Origin: Bacteroidaceae bacterium
GTDB taxonomy: Bacteria; Bacteroidota; Bacteroidia; Bacteroidales; Bacteroidaceae
Assembly: GCA_017524545.1 (NCBI GenBank)
Contig: JAFXVN010000022.1
Location: forward strand, 1 to 64,000
DNA length: 64,000 nucleotides
Direction: 5' to 3'
Made by a program: the position numbers and the translations under genes. A model generated the notes under the pieces. That model ran no database searches. It saw only the letters and a list, made by a program, of their open reading frames with translations, and was not told the DNA's origin. This document shows, piece after piece, positions 58,921 through 64,000 of the stretch. Position 1 is the first letter of the stretch. Each line of letters starts with the position of its first letter.

Positions 58921-59042
58921 AAGCCCCCTCCCCAACCCTCCCCCGAGGAGGAGGGAGAAATGTTTCTCTTGCAAATGAGCAAAACACAATCTCGTTCAAA
59001 TAAAAAAGCCTCCCTCCTCGGGGGGAGGTTGGAGGGGGGCTG
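58921..59042. repeat. GC-rich palindromic element, inverted pair, containing a start codon
   Basis: The left arm AAGCCCCCTCCCCAACCCTC... begins at the base after the rhomboid stop. The right arm ...GGGGGGAGGTTGGAGGGGGG-CT ends at about 59042. The arms are separated by about 50 bp. The apparent ATG of the next gene (58960) lies in the spacer. Confidence 0.8.
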
Positions 59043-60093
59043 CTTGAAGCGCATATCGGTCAGCCTGTTTCTTGGTGCCAATCTCTGCACAATATTGCTG
59101 CTGTGGCTGTGCGTGGCACTGACCTATGTATCGCCCAGCCTCTTTCCGCGCCTGTCGCTCTTGACGCTGGCATTCCCCATCTTCCTCTGCGTCGATATCC
59201 TCTTCTTCGTGTTCTGGCTGCTCTTCTATGCGCGGATGGCATGGGTGCCACTCGCTGGAGCGCTCCTTGTGGGCGGCTACATCTTCGACTACTGCCCCCT
59301 ACACTTCGGAAGCGACAGCAATGAGTCCGCCGACAGCACCCTCACCATCATCTCCTACAATGTTGGCCAAATGAAGGGCGAAGATTTGCAGGCCGAGCTG
59401 CTTGCCTTTCTCCGGAAGACCGATGCCGACATCGTATGCCTGCAGGAACTCAACGACCGTTTCCTCCCCGACCATCACAAATGGCTCGACTCCACCTCCT
59501 ACCGTTTCGTGCAAAGCCACACCGTAGCCATCGTCTCGCGTCTGCCTTTCCTCAGCGACACCCTGTATATCGGCTACCCCACACGCAGCAACTACAGCAC
59601 CGCCTGCTGGGTGGACTGGCACGGCGACAGCCTGCTCATCATCAACAATCACTTGGAGAGCAACCACCTGAGTACGGAGGAAAAAGACGAGTACGCCAGT
59701 GCCATCACCGACCCACACCGCCAGACCATCAAGCACAGTTCGCGCCTGCTCATGGACAAGCTAAGTGAAGCCGCCGCTTACCGAGGGACGCAGACCGACA
59801 GCGTCTGTGCCTTCATCGACCGCTATGCCAACTATGATGCCATCGTCTGCGGCGACCTCAACGAGACACCCGTCTCCTACACCTACCAGCGATTTGCCGA
59901 CCGCCTCTGCTCCGCCTACCGTCAGGCAGGCCACGGGCCAGGCTTTACCTTCACCCGCCGCTCCTTCCCCGTGCGCATCGACCACCTCTTTTTTTCAAAG
60001 GAATGGACATGCACCTCATGTCGCATAGACCGCACCGTTTCGGCCTCAGACCATTACCCTGTCATCGTCCGTTTGCGCAAAAAAGTACGTTAA
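58960..60093 (+). CDS. endonuclease/exonuclease/phosphatase-family membrane protein
   Basis: 377 residues as drawn from 58960. A TTG at 59044 (before KRISVSLFLGANL) may be the ancestral start, because the first 28 residues (ending KASLLGGRLEGGC) are encoded by the palindromic element. Three N-terminal membrane helices are followed by an EEP catalytic domain: TIISYNVGQMKGEDL, DIVCLQELNDRF, CGDLNETPVSY (Asp and Asn) and IDHLFFS...ASDHYPVIVRL (Asp-His). The fold hydrolyses phosphoesters in DNA, inositol phosphates or lipids. The substrate is not predictable. The membrane anchor suggests an envelope role. Confidence 0.85.
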   Translation: MFLLQMSKTQSRSNKKASLLGGRLEGGCLKRISVSLFLGANLCTILLLWLCVALTYVSPSLFPRLSLLTLAFPIFLCVDILFFVFWLLFYARMAWVPLAGALLVGGYIFDYCPLHFGSDSNESADSTLTIISYNVGQMKGEDLQAELLAFLRKTDADIVCLQELNDRFLPDHHKWLDSTSYRFVQSHTVAIVSRLPFLSDTLYIGYPTRSNYSTACWVDWHGDSLLIINNHLESNHLSTEEKDEYASAITDPHRQTIKHSSRLLMDKLSEAAAYRGTQTDSVCAFIDRYANYDAIVCGDLNETPVSYTYQRFADRLCSAYRQAGHGPGFTFTRRSFPVRIDHLFFSKEWTCTSCRIDRTVSASDHYPVIVRLRKKVR

Positions 60094-60149
60094 TCTATCT
60101 TTTTTGCATAAAAAATCTCCCTTTTGCTCTTTGTTTAAGGAAAAAGATG

Positions 60150-60157
60150 TATCTTTG
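60150..60157 (+). promoter_or_regulatory. -7 box of secDF
   Basis: TATCTTTG lies about 77 bp upstream of the secDF ATG. TTTG sequences occur 16 and 23 bp upstream, neither at the ideal distance. Confidence 0.5.
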
Positions 60158-60202
60158 CACGCATTTTGACATTTGAAAGAAATAAAATAAGGAAACAAAT
60201 AA

Positions 60203-60237
60203 ATAACATTAAATAATTCAATTAACAATTAACAATG
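60203..60237. repeat. AATTAACA word run before secDF
   Basis: AATAACATTAAATAATTCAATTAACAATTAACAATG in two parts. The secDF start codon follows in the last copy. Confidence 0.65.
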
Positions 60238-63200
60238 CAAAACAAAGGATTTGTAAAGGTTTTCGCCGTTCTGCTGACCCTGGTGTGCATCTTCTATCTG
60301 AGTTTCTCCGTTGTGACCAATCACTTCGAGAGCAAGGCTGAAGCTATCGCACAGACCGAAGGACAGGCTGCTGCCGACCGCTATTTGGACTCTCTGCTCA
60401 ACAACAAGGTCTATTGCAACGTTTGGACGCTGAAAGAGTGCCGTGAGATGGGCATTGGCTTGGGCTTGGACTTGAAGGGCGGTATGAACGTCATTCTGGA
60501 AGTCAGCGTGCCGGATGTTATCAAGGCATTGGCCGACCACAAAGAGGAGACCGACGAGAACTTCCGCAAGGCCGTCGAACAGGCGACCAAAGAGGCTGCT
60601 GGCAGCCAAAACGACTTTATTACCTTATTCGTCAAGGACTACAAGGCATTGGAGCCCAACAAGGCTCTTGCCGAACTGTTTGCTACACAGCAGCTCCGCG
60701 ACAAGGTGACAACCAAGAGCACCGACAAGGAGGTGGAGAGTGTGCTCCGCGCCGAGGTAAAGAGTGCCATCGACAACTCTTACAATGTGCTCCGCACCCG
60801 TATCGACCGCTTCGGTGTCGTACAGCCCAACATCCAGGCCCTCGAAGGTCAGGAAGGCCGCATCATGGTCGAGATGCCCGGTGTGAAGGAACCCGAGCGC
60901 GTGCGTAAACTCTTGCAGGGTAGCGCAAACCTGGAGTTCTGGGAGACCTACAATACACAGGAGATTGTTCCCTTCCTCGTCAACCTCGACACCAAGCTTG
61001 CCGCCGCACTGAGCGGTATCAAGGACGAGGCTGCCGCCGACACCACAGAGGCTGCCGCAGCTCAGACCGACGAGCTTGTTGAAGCTCCCGCCGACACAGC
61101 CAAAGCCGCTACTGACCTGGCTGCCGCCGTTGCCGAGAAGAGCGACGACGCATCTACTGCTGTCTCTGCCGCCGACATTGAGAAGGCACACAAGCAGCAC
61201 CCCCTGTTGAGCCGCTTGCAGCTGGCCCAGGGTGCATACGGCTGCGTGGTTGGCTTTGCCAGCAAACGCGACATGGCCGACATCGACGAGCTTCTTGCTT
61301 CTCCCGAAGCCAAAGAAGTTCTGCCCTCTGACCTCCGCCTCAAGTGGGGTGTGAAGGGCATGGGCGAAGGCGCCGGTGCCAACATCTATGAGCTGTATGC
61401 CATCAAGGTGACAGAACGCAACGGCCGTGCTCCCTTGGAGGGCGACGTTGTGACCGATGCCAGCGACACCTACGACCAGCGCGGTATGCCTTGCGTCAGC
61501 ATGAAGATGAACGTCGATGGCGCACGCCGCTGGGCAGCCCTCACAAAGGCCAACCTGAAGCGCAGCGTTGCTATCGTGCTTGATGATAATGTATATAGTG
61601 CTCCCACCGTGCAGAGTGAGATTACCGGCGGTAGCTCCGAGATTACCGGCCACTTCACTGCCGAAGACACCCGCGACCTTGCCAACGTGCTGAAGTCTGG
61701 TAAGATGCCCGCTCCCGCCAAAATCGTGAGCGAAGAAATCGTAGGTCCGTCTCTCGGTGCCGAGTCCATCCGTCAGGGTATCTGGAGTTGCGTTATCGCC
61801 TTCGTCATCCTCATGGTCTATATGATTACGATGTACGGCACCATCCCCGGCATGGTCGCCAACTGCGCCCTCATCCTCAACCTCTTCTTCACCATCGGTG
61901 TCCTGACCAGCTTCCAGGCAGCCCTGACCATGAGCGGTATCGCAGGTATGGTGCTGTCGCTTGGTATGGCAGTGGATGCCAACGTGCTCATCTACGAGCG
62001 CACGAAGGAAGAGATGAAGGCAGGCAAGAAGGTTCGCGAGGCTCTTGCAGCTGGTTACAGCAACGCCTTCAGCGCCATCTTCGACTCTAACTTGACATCT
62101 GTCATCACAGCCATCATCCTCTACTACTTCGGTACAGGTCCAATCCGTGGCTTTGCCACCACGTTGCTCATCGGTATCTGTGTCAGCTTCTTCACCGCAG
62201 TGTTCCTGACCCGCGTTGTCTATACGCAGGTCATGGAGAAGGACAAGTGGCTCGGCCTCACCTTCCGCACCGCCATCGGCGACAAGATTTCCTTCCAGAA
62301 CCCCACGTACAAGTTCATGAGTGCCTACAAGAAGAGCTTCACCATTTTCGGCATTTTTGCAGTCATCAGCGTTGCCTTCATGCTGACACGTGGCTTCAGC
62401 AAGAGCATCGACTTCACCGGCGGCCGCAACTTCGTGGTGCTGTTCGAGAACGAGGTGCAGCCTGAGACCGTTCGCGGTCTGCTCGCCGAGGCATTCCCCG
62501 AGAGCAACACCAGTGCCATCGCACTGGGTACCGAGGGCAAGACCATCCGTATCTCCACCAACTACCGCATCGAAGAGGACGGCATTGAGGTTGACAGCGA
62601 AATCGAAGAGAAGCTGTTCAACACCCTCAAGGACGGCAACCTGTTGGCAGGCGACCTCACCCTTGAGAACTTCATCAACCGCGACGAACGCGCCGGCGGC
62701 TCCATCATCAGCAGCCAGAAGGTAGGTCCTTCTGTAGCAGAGGACATCACCTACGGTGCCATCTTGAGTGTCATCTTTGCATTCATCGCCATCTTCGTCT
62801 ATATCCTCATCCGTTTCCGCAACGTATCATTCTCTGTTGGTGCCATTGCCGCTCTGATTGTGGATACCATCCTCATCCTGGGTATGTACAGTATCTGCTG
62901 GGGCTGGATGCCATTCTCCCTTGAGATTGACCAGACGTTCATCGGTGCCGTGCTGACCGCTATCGGTTACTCCATCAACGACAAGGTGGTGGTATTCGAC
63001 CGTATCCGCGAGTTCCTGCACCTGCACCCGAAACGCGACAAGCAGGAGTTGTTCAACACCTCGCTGAACAGCACCCTGAACCGTACCATCAACACCTCTG
63101 TCTCTACGTTCATCGTACTGGCAGTTATCTTCTGCCTCGGCGGTGCCAGCATCCGCAGCTTCGCCTTCGCCATGATTCTGGGTGTTGTATTCGGCACGCT

Positions 63201-63282
63201 GTCTTCTATCTTCGTGGCAGCTCCCACAGCTTACCTGATTAGGAAGAAGACCATCGTGGAGGACGTTCCCGAGAAGAAGTAA
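60235..63282 (+). CDS. secDF: protein translocase subunit SecDF (fused)
   Basis: 1015 residues, the fused form usual in Bacteroidota. The SecD half has GIGLGLDLKGGMNVILE, RIDRFGVVQPNIQ, VSMKMNVDGARRWA and a six-helix RND-type membrane block (MSGIAGMVLSLGMAVDANVL). The SecF half starts near residue 690 (KSFTIFGIFAVISVAFML, IDFTGGRNFVVLFE) with IGYSINDKVVVFDRIRE in its membrane block. SecDF uses the proton gradient to help pull proteins through the SecYEG channel. An Ala/Glu/Asp-rich insert at about 263-320 separates parts of the large periplasmic domain and looks disordered. It has its own promoter and terminator. Confidence 0.97.
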   Translation: MQNKGFVKVFAVLLTLVCIFYLSFSVVTNHFESKAEAIAQTEGQAAADRYLDSLLNNKVYCNVWTLKECREMGIGLGLDLKGGMNVILEVSVPDVIKALADHKEETDENFRKAVEQATKEAAGSQNDFITLFVKDYKALEPNKALAELFATQQLRDKVTTKSTDKEVESVLRAEVKSAIDNSYNVLRTRIDRFGVVQPNIQALEGQEGRIMVEMPGVKEPERVRKLLQGSANLEFWETYNTQEIVPFLVNLDTKLAAALSGIKDEAAADTTEAAAAQTDELVEAPADTAKAATDLAAAVAEKSDDASTAVSAADIEKAHKQHPLLSRLQLAQGAYGCVVGFASKRDMADIDELLASPEAKEVLPSDLRLKWGVKGMGEGAGANIYELYAIKVTERNGRAPLEGDVVTDASDTYDQRGMPCVSMKMNVDGARRWAALTKANLKRSVAIVLDDNVYSAPTVQSEITGGSSEITGHFTAEDTRDLANVLKSGKMPAPAKIVSEEIVGPSLGAESIRQGIWSCVIAFVILMVYMITMYGTIPGMVANCALILNLFFTIGVLTSFQAALTMSGIAGMVLSLGMAVDANVLIYERTKEEMKAGKKVREALAAGYSNAFSAIFDSNLTSVITAIILYYFGTGPIRGFATTLLIGICVSFFTAVFLTRVVYTQVMEKDKWLGLTFRTAIGDKISFQNPTYKFMSAYKKSFTIFGIFAVISVAFMLTRGFSKSIDFTGGRNFVVLFENEVQPETVRGLLAEAFPESNTSAIALGTEGKTIRISTNYRIEEDGIEVDSEIEEKLFNTLKDGNLLAGDLTLENFINRDERAGGSIISSQKVGPSVAEDITYGAILSVIFAFIAIFVYILIRFRNVSFSVGAIAALIVDTILILGMYSICWGWMPFSLEIDQTFIGAVLTAIGYSINDKVVVFDRIREFLHLHPKRDKQELFNTSLNSTLNRTINTSVSTFIVLAVIFCLGGASIRSFAFAMILGVVFGTLSSIFVAAPTAYLIRKKTIVEDVPEKK

Positions 63283-63317
63283 GAAGCACAGAAATACTTT
63301 TTTACCTTTTTATAATG

Positions 63318-63352
63318 AGAGCCGCAGCACTGCCAGTCAGCGCTGCGGCTCT
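63318..63352 (+). terminator. terminator of secDF
   Basis: AGAGCCGCAGC (63318-63328) pairs with GCTGCGGCTCT (63342-63352) and is followed by TTTT. Confidence 0.88.
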
Positions 63353-63444
63353 TTTTGCCTGTCACCTTGAACTTCACTTGACACAAAACTTGCAGTTTTA
63401 ACAAATAATTATGCACTTTATGCTGTTGTTTGTGTAATTTTATG

Positions 63445-63452
63445 TATCTTTG
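63445..63452 (+). promoter_or_regulatory. -7 box of the last gene
   Basis: TATCTTTG lies 63 bp before the ATG at 63516. A TTG is present but at shorter than usual spacing. Confidence 0.5.
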
Positions 63453-63515
63453 CGCGATTTTGCGTGTGTATGCAACATCCTCAAAACCGGAAACAAACTC
63501 AAAAACAAAAAGACA

Positions 63516-64000
63516 ATGAACAATTTCAAACTCGCTGCGCTTGCACTGGCTCTTCTGCTCTGCCTGCCAATGGGCGCGCAAAACATCAAACTGAAAGGCA
63601 TCGGCCACGACAACCGCTACGACGACGGCGACCAGATGAAATCGACTTATGTGGGCTGGAACTCCGAACTGGGGAAGACCATCTTTATCGTCGATAACGG
63701 CATCTACAAGATGGACTGGAACGGGACGTCGCTCTCTACGCCGGAAAAAGAACCCGCAGTTGTTGCCTCCGAAGTGCGGGCTGACAACGACAAACAAATC
63801 TGGGCCACAAACTTCAACCTGATGTACGGCAACAGCGGAGCCGCATACGTTAACGGCAAACTCATGACAGTGATGTCTCGCGACGAGCAATCGACCACCG
63901 ACGACGAACTCTTTGCCGTACGCATTTGGGACGCCGCCACGGGCGAGCTCCTCTCGTCGGAAATCAAGCCGAAGAGCGCCACTCTGGAGAGCGCAGGCAT
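63516..64000 (+). CDS. 5' part of an exported protein of unknown function
   Basis: 161 codons are visible before the window ends. A signal peptide (MNNFKLAALALALLLCLPMGAQ) is followed by IKLKGIGHDNRYDDGDQMKS, TYVGWNSELGKTIFIVDNGIY and KMDWNGTSLSTPEKEP. This pattern of short beta strands with W-D/N-G turns suggests the first blades of a propeller. The promoter at 63445 and the terminator of secDF upstream make it an independent transcription unit. The family cannot be named from this part. Confidence 0.75.
   Translation, partial: MNNFKLAALALALLLCLPMGAQNIKLKGIGHDNRYDDGDQMKSTYVGWNSELGKTIFIVDNGIYKMDWNGTSLSTPEKEPAVVASEVRADNDKQIWATNFNLMYGNSGAAYVNGKLMTVMSRDEQSTTDDELFAVRIWDAATGELLSSEIKPKSATLESAG

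Overview
The window looks like chromosomal DNA of a Bacteroidota species, most likely a gut or rumen Prevotella or close relative. The evidence is: many promoters of the Bacteroidota type (TTTG or TTG, about 20 bp, then TAnnTTTG); a fused SecDF; a smalltalk peptide behind an HU-like gene; OmpA and lipoprotein architecture typical of the phylum; and secreted GH115, GH92, GH76 and GH33 enzymes with a short C-terminal YxLxGRK...GIYI.GKK-like tail. No rRNA or tRNA gene was recognised.

Layout. (1) 1-147 is the 3' end of queA. (2) 150-5390 is a defence island on the minus strand: a RelE/HigB-like plus XRE toxin-antitoxin pair, then a MmeI-like single-chain restriction-modification enzyme followed by a GIY-YIG/DUF4357/DUF4268 gene that appears split by a frameshift. 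(3) 5391-6544 has no protein gene. It holds a candidate small structured RNA with its own promoter and terminator, a 134-bp inverted-repeat unit, and a cluster of short palindromic repeats. (4) 6545-13051 holds two tandem GH115 alpha-glucuronidases for xylan side chains. (5) 13064-19733 holds a helix-hairpin-helix protein, two SNF transporters, a VanZ-like protein, a VanX-like dipeptidase and a two-gene exported/outer-membrane unit. (6) 19813-25999 is a minus-strand operon for mannose-rich or oxidised glycans: Gfo/Idh/MocA oxidoreductase, DUF1080 hydrolase, GH92 and GH76. (7) 26201-31126 holds a large sialidase-like protein flanked on the same strand by two related acidic peptides of 53-54 residues. 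(8) 31312-40809 is a housekeeping and envelope block: guaB, two parvulin-type chaperones, an OstA-like protein, a small membrane protein, mutL and trpS. (9) 41003-43972 is a NapH/NapG-like fused ferredoxin with a Tat-type ferredoxin aldo-keto reductase. (10) 44089-47747 holds a second GH92, a small exported protein and a CPBP protease. (11) 47954-56534 holds a 1622-residue coiled-coil lipoprotein resembling a tail-fibre stalk, an OmpA-type peptidoglycan anchor and two further exported proteins, probably one surface structure. (12) 56531-64000 holds smalltalk, HU-like and HU genes, a rhomboid protease, an exported endonuclease/phosphatase-family protein, secDF, and the start of another exported protein.

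The strongest unexplained signals are repeats. A GC-rich palindromic element (AGCCCCCTCC-A/C-AACC-CCCCC...GGAGG) sits in intergenic DNA and, in frame, inside protein linkers. It occurs three times as inverted pairs of about 100-126 bp. Separately, many gene borders carry short runs of one locus-specific 7-10 bp word (for example ATTATGA, TTTACGA, CTAACCT, CCCATTAAG) that often touch or supply start and stop codons. A third family, GAAACACTTTGTTTC, occurs in the same arrangement at two loci. The best candidates for new biology are the small RNA at 5628-5714, the paired small peptides around the sialidase, and the stalk locus at 48-56 kb.
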